A stretch of 64,000 nucleotides of DNA, taken from assembly GCF_014697545.1 (NCBI RefSeq), contig NZ_JACJSA010000004.1, positions 62,001-126,000 on the forward strand. Direction: 5' to 3'. The notes below the pieces were generated by a model. It was not told the origin of the DNA. It was given only the letters and a program-made list of their open reading frames with translations, and ran no database searches. Shown one piece after another: positions 17,641 to 26,930 of this stretch. Within the stretch, counting starts at the first letter, position 1, and every line of letters starts with the position of its first letter. The DNA comes from Oscillatoria sp. FACHB-1407 (GTDB taxonomy: Bacteria; Cyanobacteriota; Cyanobacteriia; Elainellales; Elainellaceae). A program made the position numbers and the translations under genes.

Positions 17641-17809
17641 AAATGAAGTGGCGGTAGCTATATCAATAAAAACAGGGAACTGTATTCATACAGATGTCAC
17701 ATGTGACGTTGCTGGATGCAAATTATGATTCTCAAACACGACCACTGCTGTACGGGTGTTTAACGAAACGCCCTACGAAATTCATATTACTTTGGGTCTG
17801 AGGTGAAAT

Positions 17810-17917
17810 ATGACGCAGAGTTCCGGCAGCCAACCGACCTGGTGGGAACCTGTACAGAATTTGGATAACAAGTTTGTTGAGTGGGGTATTCCAGGTGCTT
17901 TTGTGGCGATCGCCTAA
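17810..17917 (+). CDS. small ORF, 35 aa, unknown
   Basis: An ATG at 17810 preceded by the Shine-Dalgarno-like GAGGTGAAAT opens 35 codons and stops at TAA 17915-17917, where a HIP1 site (GCGATCGCC) ends the frame. The peptide has a polar N-terminus, then PTWWEPVQNLDNKFVEWGIP and a short hydrophobic end. The Trp-rich, non-repetitive sequence does not look random. It could be a small protein or the remnant of a longer gene whose hydrophobic part was lost. A perfect 12-bp palindrome GTCACATGTGAC lies about 100 bp upstream (17696-17707). No family assigned. Confidence 0.35.
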   Translation: MTQSSGSQPTWWEPVQNLDNKFVEWGIPGAFVAIA

Positions 17918-17962
17918 AATAGGCTTATTGCGTCGTTTTGCTTCCCTCCTTTGTGAACCCGT

Positions 17963-18907
17963 ATGAGCCAGCGATCGTACCCCGTCCCGCAGACAGACCC
18001 GCCTCTCTCTCCCAGAGAGACACTGCCCACGATGTATGATCTACCGAGCGAAAATCCTGAGGAGCCTGGATTGCCCGACGAGTTTCATGATTTACAACCC
18101 CAACTGCTGAGTGCCACACTCCAGCTTCGCAACTACGCCCAAAACCAATTCTTCACAGGCTCAGACTTAAATCTCTATTACGATGTACGCCATGCTCAGT
18201 GGTACAAGCGTCCTGACTGGTTTCTAGTTCTGGGGGTGCCCCGTCTGTATGATGACGATATGCGATCGAGTTATGTCGTCTGGCAGGAAGGGGTCAATCC
18301 TTTTGTCGTCGTGGAACTGCTGTCGCCAGGTACCGAAAAGGAAGACTTAGGAGAGTATGCGAATCCAACTCGTGTTGTAGAGGGTGATCAATCTCTCACT
18401 CCCCAGTTGACCCGCGCAGTCCGGGTAGGAACCAAGTCAGGGGACGGGCAACTCGCGGAAGACAGTCCACCCCGAAAGTGGGAGGTGTATGAGCAAATCT
18501 TGCGAGTGCCCTACTATGTCGTATTTAGTCGCTATACCAATCAACTCCGGTTCTTTCAGCTGCTTGGTGGGCACTACCAGGAGCAATTCCTTGACCCCAA
18601 CACTCCTCGCATTTGGATTCCCGAATTGGAGCTAGGGCTAGGGCTGTGGCAAGGAGAATTTCAAGGAATCGATCGCTTGTGGCTGCGTTGGTGTGATAGT
18701 CAGGGAAACTGGATACTCACCGATGCAGAACAGGAACGAGAAGAAAAGGAAAGAGCGATCGCACGGGTAGAGCAGGTAGAAACCCAGTTACGTCAGGTCG
18801 CTTTCAATCTCATGCAACAGGGAATGTCAGTAGAGCAAGTTGCGACCTTGATGCAGCTCACACCCAATGAAGTGCAAACGTTGGTCAACGCTGACCTGGA
18901 AGGATAG
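17963..18907 (+). CDS. Uma2 family (DUF820) endonuclease-fold protein
   Basis: A 314-residue Uma2 protein, a PD-(D/E)XK nuclease-fold family expanded in cyanobacteria. The core shows KRPDWFLVLGVPR (the catalytic Asp) at about residues 77-89 and NPFVVVELLSPGTEKEDLG (the E-x-x-S element) at about 112-130. A segment of about 50 residues (134-183) sits between the core motif and VPYYVVFSRYTNQL. The C-terminus is a Glu/Arg-rich helix (about 255-285) followed by a small helical motif with EQVATLMQLTPNEVQTLV that resembles a helix-turn-helix. The biological role of Uma2 proteins is unsettled. It is monocistronic and ends before a bidirectional terminator. Confidence 0.88.
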   Translation: MSQRSYPVPQTDPPLSPRETLPTMYDLPSENPEEPGLPDEFHDLQPQLLSATLQLRNYAQNQFFTGSDLNLYYDVRHAQWYKRPDWFLVLGVPRLYDDDMRSSYVVWQEGVNPFVVVELLSPGTEKEDLGEYANPTRVVEGDQSLTPQLTRAVRVGTKSGDGQLAEDSPPRKWEVYEQILRVPYYVVFSRYTNQLRFFQLLGGHYQEQFLDPNTPRIWIPELELGLGLWQGEFQGIDRLWLRWCDSQGNWILTDAEQEREEKERAIARVEQVETQLRQVAFNLMQQGMSVEQVATLMQLTPNEVQTLVNADLEG

Positions 18908-18983
18908 TTGGGGAGTTTCGATTTATAGCCGTAGTCACAACGATAAATCAGGTGTTTCGAGGATCTGTTACCTGGTGACGTTT

Positions 18984-19017
18984 AGATCTCCAACTTTTTT
19001 AAAGAAGTTGGAGATCT
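18984..19017. terminator. hairpin between convergent Uma2 and mgtE genes
   Basis: AGATCTCCAACTT and its perfect complement (13 bp) flank an 8-nt loop TTTTAAAG. It lies between the stop codons of two convergent genes (18907 and 19032) and probably ends transcription from one or both sides, although there is no long T-run after the stem. Confidence 0.6.
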
Positions 19018-19031
19018 GAGGCTTAAACAGC

Positions 19032-20381
19032 TCAAGCAACCAGATTCAGAGCTACTGAGATCAGCGACAGGAACGTGAGAAACCCGACTGCATCCAGGGT
19101 TGTGGTCAACAACGGTCCACTAATCAACGCCGGATCGAGGTTCATGCGCTTGAGTCCCATCGGCAACAACGTGCCCAAACTGGCAGCGACTAAGACATTC
19201 ACCATCATTACCAGAGCCGCGACGATCGCAATCCATCGATCGCCCGGAACTGACCAGATCAACGACAGGATGCCCAGCGCAGAACCCAGCGCGATCGCCG
19301 TGCCAAAGCCCGCCAGGATTTCTTTTCGTAAAATCTTGAAGGTATCCTCATGCGTCACTTCGCCTACACCCAACCCCCGCACCGTCACCGAGAGGGCTTG
19401 AATCGCGACGTTGCCGCTGGTGTTGGACAGAATTGGCATGATCACGGCTAACACGGGGACAAGGGAGATCACGTTTTGAAAGGGGGCGATCGCACTAGCC
19501 GCACCGATATAAAGCCCGATGTTACCGAGCAACCAGGGCAACCGCTTGCGAATCGTGACGGTTGGAGGAGACAGAGCCGCTTCGTCTCCACCACTGACCC
19601 CTGCCAGTTTTTGGATGTCTTCGGTGGCTTCTTCTTCTAAAATATCTACCACATCGTCGATGGTAATGATGCCCACCAACCGATCTTCGCGATCGACCAC
19701 AGGCACGGCAATCAGGTCATAGCGTTTCATCAGTTGGGCGACCTGTTCCTGGGGCATCTCGGTATATGCCTTAATGACGCGATCGCTCGCCACATCGCGC
19801 ACCAACACCGTTGGAATGGTGAACAACAACTGCCGCAAGGAAATCACCCGCACCAGTTTGCGGTTGTCATCCGTGACGTAGGCGTAATAGATGGTTTCCT
19901 TGTCTTCGTCGGTGCGTCGGATCTTTTCTAGAGCTTCACCAACGGTCAACCCCTCCCGCAACCGCACATATTCGGTCGTCATCACCCGTCCCGCTGTGCC
20001 CTCTGGGTAGCCCAGGATGGTGGCAGTGGCTTGACGCTCCTCAATGCTGAGTTGCTGTAAGAGTTTCCGTACGATGCCTGCTGGCAACTCATCAAATAAT
20101 TCGGCGCGATCGTCAGGGCGCATGGCTTCGACAATCTGGCGCACCTGGGCATGATGCAGTGAACTGACGAGTTCTTCCTGCACCTCTGAGGGCAGATATT
20201 CAAACACATCAGTGGCATGGTCTTTGTTGAGCAACCGAAAGGCGATCGCCTGACGTTCGGGTGGCAAATCCGCAATGTAATCGCCAACATCAACAGCAGG
20301 GAGGCAATTTAGCTCCCACTTCAGCCGATTTAAGTCAGCAGTCGCCGCTGACAGTGAAGTGCAAACTTCCTGAGTGAGCAT
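19032..20381 (-). CDS. mgtE: magnesium transporter MgtE
   Basis: A 449-residue Mg2+ channel of the MgtE family. Order: an N-terminal helical domain with DLPPERQAIAFRLL and FDELPAGIVRKLL (about residues 30-130), a CBS pair (about 135-255, with MTTEYVRLREGLTVGEAL and GIITIDDVVDILEEEATEDI), the plug/linker and five membrane helices (about 285-449) including SNTSGNVAIQALSVTVRGL and the final helix after NLDPALISGPLLTTTLDAVG. AGGAGG lies 5 bp upstream of the ATG at 20381; a longer reading to 20486 would add an unrelated 35-residue leader and is rejected. In the family, cytoplasmic Mg2+ closes the channel through the CBS and N domains. Confidence 0.93.
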   Translation of the reverse strand: MLTQEVCTSLSAATADLNRLKWELNCLPAVDVGDYIADLPPERQAIAFRLLNKDHATDVFEYLPSEVQEELVSSLHHAQVRQIVEAMRPDDRAELFDELPAGIVRKLLQQLSIEERQATATILGYPEGTAGRVMTTEYVRLREGLTVGEALEKIRRTDEDKETIYYAYVTDDNRKLVRVISLRQLLFTIPTVLVRDVASDRVIKAYTEMPQEQVAQLMKRYDLIAVPVVDREDRLVGIITIDDVVDILEEEATEDIQKLAGVSGGDEAALSPPTVTIRKRLPWLLGNIGLYIGAASAIAPFQNVISLVPVLAVIMPILSNTSGNVAIQALSVTVRGLGVGEVTHEDTFKILRKEILAGFGTAIALGSALGILSLIWSVPGDRWIAIVAALVMMVNVLVAASLGTLLPMGLKRMNLDPALISGPLLTTTLDAVGFLTFLSLISVALNLVA

Positions 20382-20825
20382 ACAACCTCCTATGCCTCCC
20401 CCGCGCTGGGAGACACGCTCGCCAGGAGGGGAGTTATGTACTGTGGGGGGATGGACTTGGGTCCATAAAGCGCATGAATTCAACATCGGTACTCATAATG
20501 AGTACCGCTAATGGGTATCTTAGCCTACGAATGGTTCGATCGTTAAGTATCATCTTGGCTGATCTTGTAAAAATTCAGACCAGAGGAAGATCGAAGAGAG
20601 AAAAAAGAAAGACACGAGGATGAAGAATGAAAGCTAAATCGTAGAGGGGTAGATGAGTAATGAGTTTTGAATTGAATGCCTCAACTAGTGTTGCGTCACA
20701 GTTAAAAGTTAGGGTAGTGCGAACATCTTGCTCGCGCCGTGGGTGAGATGCTCACACCGACAATCCTAAAAATAAGGTGTGACGCTGCACTAGTCTTATA
20801 ACGATGAACAACTAACGATTAAGGG

Positions 20826-20981
20826 TGTGCCCAGAATTTTGTGTAAAACCTCATCCTATCTTCGTTCTAGCCCACCGTTCGGCTGAAGTTCACAGCGGAA
20901 GCCCGCGACTAAAGTGCGGGCTCATGGGATGAAGTCTGCTAAAGCAGACTAGGAGAGGTTTTCAGTCCACTTTAGTGAACT
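20826..20981 (+). repeat. dispersed repeat with stacked hairpins
   Basis: It starts at CCAGAATTTTGTGTAAAAC, continues with CATCCTATCTTCGTTC and CCACCGTTCGGCTGAA, and then has hairpins AGCCCGC/GCGGGCT (20900-20922), AGTCTGCT-AA-AGCAGACT (20933-20950) and an imperfect AGTCCACT/AGTGAACT (20964-20981). The first half recurs in the opposite orientation at 49858-49933. Confidence 0.75.
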
Positions 20982-21052
20982 TTGAAAAGTAGCCGCCATT
21001 GATGCGCGGGTGGATGGAAACGGTGACAGACCCACTTTAATTTACATAGCCC

Positions 21053-21205
21053 GATTAACGATTAACGATTAACCATTAACGATTAACCATTGACTATTGA
21101 CGATTAACGATTAACCACTGACTACTGACTACTGACGATTAACCACTGACTATCAACCACTAACTATTGACGATTAACCATTGACTATCAACCAATGACA
21201 AGTGA
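21053..21205 (+). repeat. heptamer array (GATTAAC/CACTGAC)
   Basis: About twenty 7-bp units of the type GATTAAC, CATTAAC, TATTGAC and TACTGAC, ending about 6 bp before the TetR gene stop codon. The array belongs to the same class as those at 6751 and 23494. Confidence 0.9.
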
Positions 21206-21210
21206 CTAAA

Positions 21211-21837
21211 TCAGGACTGTGTATGGCTCAAAACCAACTCCACCAAATTAGTAATGAACCGCTCTTTTTCCATAGGCATGACAAGTTTGCCGTAGAGAAT
21301 CTCTTGCGACACCAGAAATGAGACGAGGGAGCCCCAAAAGATCCGGGCGATCGCCTCTGGATCTTCTATGCCGAGTTCTAAATGAGACTTGAAATAAACA
21401 CTGAGGCTATGTTGTGCCCGTTGAATTACAGTGCGGGTGTAGAGTTGTGCCAATTCTGGGAAGCGGACAGATTCGGCAATGACGACGCGCAGCAGGGCGA
21501 GGTACTCCTCATCGGTCATCTTTTGGAGAAACGTATTGGCGAGACGACGCAGTAACACAGCAGGTTCACCATGCATCGCTTCAGCACAAAAGTCAAACTG
21601 CATCCGATTGATCGTGACTCGCTCAATCAATGCAGTAAACAACCCTTCCTTATCTTGAAAGTGGCTATAAATCGTTTGCTTTGAAACCCCTGCGGCGGCG
21701 GCGGCCCGATCCATACTGGTGCCTGCATAGCCCTGACTCAGAAAGACTTGCATGGCTCCCCGTAAAATTTGCTCTCGTTTTTCTCGTGTACTGCTAGATT
21801 CTTCGATTTGGGGGTTGGATGGTGACAACGATTCCAA
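21211..21837 (-). CDS. TetR/AcrR family transcriptional regulator
   Basis: A 208-residue TetR-type repressor. The DNA-binding domain covers about residues 18-66 (REQILRGAMQVFLSQGYAGT, then AAAAAGVSKQTIYSHFQDKE as the recognition helix region); the rest is the helical ligand-binding and dimer domain. It is divergent from a HlyD/ABC exporter operon, 325 bp apart, and a perfect 15-bp palindrome between them is a good operator candidate. The arrangement matches E. coli CecR (YbiH), which represses ybhGFSR, so the likely role is inducible control of the exporter and of itself. The ligand is unknown. Confidence 0.92.
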   Translation of the reverse strand: MESLSPSNPQIEESSSTREKREQILRGAMQVFLSQGYAGTSMDRAAAAAGVSKQTIYSHFQDKEGLFTALIERVTINRMQFDFCAEAMHGEPAVLLRRLANTFLQKMTDEEYLALLRVVIAESVRFPELAQLYTRTVIQRAQHSLSVYFKSHLELGIEDPEAIARIFWGSLVSFLVSQEILYGKLVMPMEKERFITNLVELVLSHTQS

Positions 21838-21925
21838 GAAGGTGTCCTCTCAATCAGATCCTAAAAGATTTACAAAATCTCTTCTTTTGTTATAGGGAAC
21901 AGTTTAAGATTCAAGTCATAATCAT

Positions 21926-21940
21926 ACTAGACAGTCTAGT
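21926..21940. promoter_or_regulatory. candidate TetR operator, perfect 15-bp palindrome
   Basis: ACTAGAC-A-GTCTAGT is a perfect inverted repeat with a 1-bp centre, 86 bp upstream of the TetR start and about 220 bp upstream of the HlyD start. Its size and place fit a TetR-family operator that controls both divergent genes. Binding is inference. Confidence 0.65.
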
Positions 21941-22162
21941 TTAGTCTTGCGATTTTAGCTGTCGATTATTTCTTAGCTTGTGTCATATTTCCAGATTTTA
22001 GAAGAGGTATTGCAAACACTCTAAAGCTTCCTCTGATTCCATTTTCTCTGGTTCTCGTCGCTGGGCACGGTTACCTTCAACGAAGCGATCGCTGACTTTG
22101 CTGACTTTATTGTGTCTGGGATTGAGAATCCGTTTTTGCATCGGTAATTAAGGTTTACATCT

Positions 22163-23419
22163 ATGGCGCAATCTGTTTCAGATGCCTCAACCCAAGCTGG
22201 GCAAGCCGCTCAGCACCGAGGTGCAGCAAAACGTCGGTTGTTATTGCCGTTGGGGTTGGTGGTGGTAGCGGCAGGGTTAACTACCTGGTATTGGCTCTCA
22301 CGACCGACGTCGGATGATTTGCAGTTGAGTGGTCGAATTGAGGGTTACGAAACGGACATTGGCAGCAAGGTGGCGGGGCGCATTGAAGAAGTCACGGTGC
22401 GAGAGGGAGAAGAGGTCAATCAGGGTGACATTCTGGTGCGGATGGATGATGACGAGTTGCAGGCTCAACTTCAGGGAGCGACTGCTGCACTGCAAGCCGC
22501 GCAACAACGCGAAGCCAACGCTCGCCTGCAAGTCTCGGTGCTGGAGAGCCAGATCGCCGAAGCGCAGTTAACCTTACAGCAATCGCGTGGTGACACGCAG
22601 GGACAAATTTCTCAAGCCGAAGCGACGGTAGCAGCCGCGATCGCCCAACTGCGAGAGGCTGAAGCGCAAGCAACACGAGCCAATGCTGATTTGCGCTTAG
22701 CCGGGATCAACCGCGATCGCTATGCCCAACTGGTCAACGAAGGAGCCGTAACCCAACAGCAATTTGACCAGGCTGAAACCACCTATCAAACCGCTCAAGC
22801 CACGTTGGTGAGTCAACAGGCGGCTGTCGAAGCAGCCCGTCGCCAGGTAGCCGCAGCGCAGGGAGGCTTGACCCAGACCCGCTCCACAAACCTCAACCCT
22901 GACATTCGCAATGTGCAGGTTGAGCGGCTCAACACCCAACTGGAACAGGCACGAGTGCAATTGGCGATCGCCCAATCTGACGTCACCAACGCTCAAGCCA
23001 GTCGCCAACAAATTCAGGCACAACTGGATAACCTCACCGTAGTCAGCCCAATTGATGGAGTTGTGACGACCCGTAGCGTGGAACCTGGAGTCGTGGTCGC
23101 CTCTGGCAGAAATCTCCTTTCCGTGGTGGATCTCAACACGGTGTATCTGCGTGGCTTTGTCCCGGCAGGTGAAATTGGCAATATTCGGGTGGGTCAAGCC
23201 GCACGGGTCTATCTCGACTCCAATCCTGACCAACCCCTCGCTGCCCAGGTTGCTGCAATTGATGCCGAGGCATCCTTCACTCCAGAGAATGTCTATTTTC
23301 AAGAAGACCGTGTGCAGCAAGTCTTTGGCGTTCGCCTCAGCATCGCCGAACCCGGAGGATTTGCCAAACCGGGAATGCCTGCTGATGCGGAAATTGTCTT
23401 AGAAGAATCAGAAGAGTGA
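22163..23419 (+). CDS. HlyD family membrane fusion protein (YbhG-like)
   Basis: A 418-residue periplasmic adaptor for an ABC exporter. One membrane helix lies at about residues 25-46 (LLLPLGLVVVAAGLTTWYWL). The first biotinyl-lipoyl half (SKVAGRIEEVTVREGEEVNQ, about 69-88) is followed by a long coiled-coil hairpin (about 100-280, rich in Ala and Gln), the second lipoyl half (LTVVSPIDGVVTTRSVEPG, about 291-309) and a beta-barrel domain. The ABC ATPase and two permeases follow on the same strand, making a full YbhG/YbhF/YbhS/YbhR-type unit. In Gram-negative bacteria such systems expel hydrophobic drugs and related compounds. Expression is probably controlled by the divergent TetR gene. Confidence 0.92.
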   Translation: MAQSVSDASTQAGQAAQHRGAAKRRLLLPLGLVVVAAGLTTWYWLSRPTSDDLQLSGRIEGYETDIGSKVAGRIEEVTVREGEEVNQGDILVRMDDDELQAQLQGATAALQAAQQREANARLQVSVLESQIAEAQLTLQQSRGDTQGQISQAEATVAAAIAQLREAEAQATRANADLRLAGINRDRYAQLVNEGAVTQQQFDQAETTYQTAQATLVSQQAAVEAARRQVAAAQGGLTQTRSTNLNPDIRNVQVERLNTQLEQARVQLAIAQSDVTNAQASRQQIQAQLDNLTVVSPIDGVVTTRSVEPGVVVASGRNLLSVVDLNTVYLRGFVPAGEIGNIRVGQAARVYLDSNPDQPLAAQVAAIDAEASFTPENVYFQEDRVQQVFGVRLSIAEPGGFAKPGMPADAEIVLEESEE

Positions 23420-23493
23420 AAAAAGAAGAAAGAATTTAGTCAATAAAAATAGGTTTTTCCTTCTACCCTCTGTACCTCTCCACTGGAACAACA

Positions 23494-23719
23494 ATGACAA
23501 TTGACCATTACCCATTACCCAATGACCATTGACCATTAACCATTGACCATTACCCAATGACCATTACCCATTACCCAATGACCATTAACCATTACCCAAT
23601 GACCATTGACCATTAACCATTGACCATTACCCAATGACCATTGACCATTACCCATTAACTATTGACCATTAACCATTGACCATTAACCATTGACCATTAA
23701 CCATTGACCATTAACCAAT
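23494..23719 (+). repeat. heptamer array (CCATTRA/CCCAATG) including the next start codon
   Basis: About thirty units such as CCATTGA, CCATTAA, CCCATTA and CCCAATG fill the space between the HlyD and ATPase genes. The last unit, CCAATGA, contains the ATG at 23718. No Shine-Dalgarno-like sequence remains upstream of that start. The array lies inside the operon and must be transcribed. Confidence 0.92.
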
Positions 23720-25697
23720 GACTGACACTGTCATCCAAGTTCAAGGCTTACAAAAACACTACGGCACAACACACGCGGTGCGGGGCATTGACTTCACGGT
23801 GCAGCGAGGTGAAATTTTTGGGTTAATTGGTCCTGATGGGGCAGGCAAAACCACGACTTTCCAAATCCTGGCGGGGGTGATGGAAGCTAGCGAGGGTAGG
23901 GTGGAGGTGTTGCATCGCCCGCCCAGAGACGCCCGTCTGGGCATTGGCTATCTGACGCAGCAATTCTCGCTTTATCTGGATCTCAGCATCGATGAAAATA
24001 TTCGCTACAGTGCAGGTCTGCGAGAGGTGCCGCCCGATCGCCTGTTGGAACGGCGCGATCGCTACCTCAAGCTGATGAGCCTGGAACAGTTTGGTAGTCG
24101 TCTGGCGGGGCAACTATCGGGGGGTATGAAGCAAAAGCTGGCGTTGTGTTGTGCGCTGGTGTCTCAACCCGAGATTTTGCTACTCGATGAACCGACGACG
24201 GGAGTTGATCCGGTGTCGCGGCGCGAGTTTTGGGATGTGTTAGCGACACTCTCTAGTCAGGGGGTGACGATCGTAGTCGCAACGCCTTACCTGGATGAGG
24301 CAGAACGCTGTAACCGGATTGCCTTGATGTATGAGGGAGAAATCCAGCAGGTGGGCACCTTACAGCAATTGCGGCAGAACCTGGGATTACACCGTCTGGA
24401 ATTGCGAACTGACTATCTGGAGCAGACTGAAGCTGTGCTGCTCAAGGCGATTCACCATGCCAAGGCTGACTCGAATGCACCTTCCTCGTTGGTGGATGTG
24501 CAGACTTTTGGCGATCGCCTCGATGTGTTGGTGTGTTCCCCTGACCAGAGTGAAGCCGAAGTAAGGCACTTGCTCGCCCAGGAACGTTTAACTCTGACCG
24601 ATCTGCAACCCGTCGAAGCCACGTTAGAGAATGTCTTTGTGACTCGTCTACGGCAACAGGGAGCCGATCCTCCGTTTATTTCCTTTCCACGCACTCGCCA
24701 AGATCTGGGGCGATCGCCCACATCCTCTAGTTCAGAAAACCACATCGCCATCAAGACCAACCACCTCAGCAAAACCTTTGGCAATTTTCAGGCGGTGCGC
24801 GATGTCACGCTCGAAGTCCGCTATGGCGAAATTTACGGCTTGTTGGGTGCGAATGGGGCAGGCAAAACCACCACTATCAAGATGCTCTGCGGATTGTTGG
24901 CTCCCAGTGGGGGAGAGATGATGCTGGCTGGGCGTACCCAAGATCTGCGAAATACGGCTCTGCGCCAACGGATCGGTTACATGAGCCAAAAATTCACGCT
25001 CTATGATGACCTATCGGTTGTGCAAAACCTGGAGTTTTACTGCGGGGTGTATGGTGTGCCCCGTCACCAGCGACGCGAGAAGATCGATTGGGTGCTGGCT
25101 ATTTGCGGGTTAGAGGGACAGGAGGACATGCTCACCGGACGCTTGCCCGGTGGTTGGAAACAGCGTGTTTCCTTTGGGGCGTCGGTAATGCACGAGCCAG
25201 AGATTTTGTTTTTGGATGAGCCGACATCGGGAGTTGATCCCCTGGCGCGACGGCAGTTTTGGCGACTGATCGAAGATTTCGCCCGACGTGGCACTGCCAT
25301 TCTGGTTACCACCCACTACCTCGAAGAAGCTGAACACTGTAACTATCTGGGCTTTTTAGTGGCGGGTGAGGTGATGGCTCAAGGCTCCCCTAGCCAGATC
25401 AAAGCCCAACAACCTGGGCAGTTGATTGAGCTTGTGACCAATCACACCCAAACTGCCTCAGATCTATTAAAAACACAACTCGATCCGTGGCGCGTCTCGA
25501 TCTTTGGCGATCGCCTCCACCTTGTCCTCGATCATCCCGACACAGAACTTCCCCACATTCGAGATCTGTTGGATCAAACACCTACCCCCAATGGAATGCT
25601 CGAAATTCACTCCTTACGTCCGGTTCCTTTCTCGTTAGAAGACACCTTTATTGGCATTGTGGAACGTGCTCAAAGCAAGGTTTCAACTAATGCTTAA
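23718..25697 (+). CDS. ABC transporter, two fused ATPase domains (YbhF-like)
   Basis: A 659-residue protein with two nucleotide-binding domains. Domain 1 (about 1-310): Walker A GPDGAGKTT near residue 37, signature LSGGMKQ near 134, Walker B ILLLDEPTTGVD near 154. Domain 2 (about 340-650): Walker A GANGAGKTT near 376, a divergent signature LPGGWKQ near 474 and Walker B ILFLDEPTSGVD near 494. The order and the altered second signature are those of YbhF-type exporters. It powers the two ABC-2 permeases that follow. The start codon lies within a heptamer array, and no other good start was found nearby that keeps the first beta strand (IQVQGLQKHYG). Confidence 0.93.
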   Translation: MTDTVIQVQGLQKHYGTTHAVRGIDFTVQRGEIFGLIGPDGAGKTTTFQILAGVMEASEGRVEVLHRPPRDARLGIGYLTQQFSLYLDLSIDENIRYSAGLREVPPDRLLERRDRYLKLMSLEQFGSRLAGQLSGGMKQKLALCCALVSQPEILLLDEPTTGVDPVSRREFWDVLATLSSQGVTIVVATPYLDEAERCNRIALMYEGEIQQVGTLQQLRQNLGLHRLELRTDYLEQTEAVLLKAIHHAKADSNAPSSLVDVQTFGDRLDVLVCSPDQSEAEVRHLLAQERLTLTDLQPVEATLENVFVTRLRQQGADPPFISFPRTRQDLGRSPTSSSSENHIAIKTNHLSKTFGNFQAVRDVTLEVRYGEIYGLLGANGAGKTTTIKMLCGLLAPSGGEMMLAGRTQDLRNTALRQRIGYMSQKFTLYDDLSVVQNLEFYCGVYGVPRHQRREKIDWVLAICGLEGQEDMLTGRLPGGWKQRVSFGASVMHEPEILFLDEPTSGVDPLARRQFWRLIEDFARRGTAILVTTHYLEEAEHCNYLGFLVAGEVMAQGSPSQIKAQQPGQLIELVTNHTQTASDLLKTQLDPWRVSIFGDRLHLVLDHPDTELPHIRDLLDQTPTPNGMLEIHSLRPVPFSLEDTFIGIVERAQSKVSTNA

Positions 25698-25810
25698 ACC
25701 TCACTGTACAGACATGATTAATCTCGCTTTCCCTCCAATCCCCATCTGTACAGCCGTGATTAATCGCGTCTCTTCTTCCTACTTCCTGCTTTCTACCTCC
25801 TACTCTTTGT

Positions 25811-26920
25811 ATGAAACGAATCTGGAGCCAATGTACTAAGGAATTAGCTCAATTTGGTCGCGATCGCCTCACAGTGGCTCTGGCGTTTGTGTTACCTTTA
25901 TTGACACTTTTAATCTTTGGTTTTGCGATTCGGTTAGAGGCTAAAAATATCCCGATCGCGATTCAAGATTTGGACAACAGTTTTTTAAGTCGTTCGTATA
26001 TCGAGCGCATATTTGCTACTAACCAATTTCAGCCTGTTTCCTGGGTTGGAGGTGATCCAGTTCGAGATGCATTAGATCCGGGTATTGCAAAAGCAGCATT
26101 AATCATTCCTCCTGATTTTTCTCGTCAATTAAAGTCAGGATTGTCCAGTGAAATTCAAGTGTTAGTCGATGGCACCGATGTTAACAATGCCCGCATTATT
26201 CAAAACAGTATTCAAGCAGTTACACAATTCTTTTTAAGAGTCACCGGGTTACAACAACCACCTGCTTTACGGGTCGTTCCCCATACCCGAATTTGGTTTA
26301 ATCCCGGTCGCAAAGAATCGCTTTACATTGTGCCCGGAACCTGTGCCGTTATTCTGTGGATTTATCCCTCTTTATTGGCGGCGATCGCTCTGGTTCGTGA
26401 AAAAGAGCAGGGAACGATTGTACAGGTTTATGCCTCCAGTTTGACTGCATTAGAATTCATTGCGGGAAAGGCATTGGCATATATTCTGATTGGCTTAAGT
26501 GAGGCAGTGGTCGTGATAGGATTGGGTGCTCTACTCTTTCGACTCAACTTTGCCGGAGATCCCACTCCACTCTTCATTGGCACACCGATTTTTATTGCAA
26601 CCAGCGTTATGTTTGGCATGGTCGTCGGCTCCCGTGCCACTAATCAAAATGCAGCCGTTCAAGCAGTAGCAACAATTGGGTTTCTGACGGCATTTTTACT
26701 ATCAGGTTTTATTTATCCCCTGAGCAATATTCCCTTTCCATTATCGTTAATCTCCAATGTGGTTCCTGCCCGCTATTACATTGAGATTATTCGGGATGCC
26801 TTTGTGCGAGGAACGGGTTGGAGTGGCGTCTGGTTCTCCATGCTTGTTCTAACATTAATTGGATTATTTCTTTTTAACGTGGCACGCCGTAATTTACAGC
26901 GAATGCAAATCTCAGAATAA
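25811..26920 (+). CDS. ABC-2 type permease (YbhS-like)
   Basis: A 369-residue membrane subunit. One N-terminal helix (about residues 19-38, TVALAFVLPLLTLLIFGFAI) is followed by a large extracytoplasmic domain (about 40-175, with IPIAIQDLDNSFLSRSYIER and VLVDGTDVNNARI) and five helices (about 180-360), with VREKEQGTIVQVYASSL after the first helix of the block, the conserved cytoplasmic coupling segment. It pairs with the next gene to form a heterodimeric channel for the fused ATPase. The ATG at 25811 lies 114 bp after the ATPase gene. The substrate is unknown. Confidence 0.92.
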   Translation: MKRIWSQCTKELAQFGRDRLTVALAFVLPLLTLLIFGFAIRLEAKNIPIAIQDLDNSFLSRSYIERIFATNQFQPVSWVGGDPVRDALDPGIAKAALIIPPDFSRQLKSGLSSEIQVLVDGTDVNNARIIQNSIQAVTQFFLRVTGLQQPPALRVVPHTRIWFNPGRKESLYIVPGTCAVILWIYPSLLAAIALVREKEQGTIVQVYASSLTALEFIAGKALAYILIGLSEAVVVIGLGALLFRLNFAGDPTPLFIGTPIFIATSVMFGMVVGSRATNQNAAVQAVATIGFLTAFLLSGFIYPLSNIPFPLSLISNVVPARYYIEIIRDAFVRGTGWSGVWFSMLVLTLIGLFLFNVARRNLQRMQISE

Positions 26921-26930
26921 CCAAAAACCT

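Larger units (their letters stand above)
20382..21210. other. intergenic region between mgtE and the TetR gene
   Basis: About 830 bp without a gene. It holds the mgtE promoter side (20382-20520, AT-rich near ATGAGTACCGCTAATGGG), a dispersed hairpin repeat at 20826-20981 and a heptamer array at 21053-21205. Nothing else was recognised. Confidence 0.5.

Noticed and set aside
23494-23719. CRISPR or phase-variable toxin repeat
   Set aside because: Unit length is 7 bp without spacers; it is a short tandem repeat array between two operon genes.
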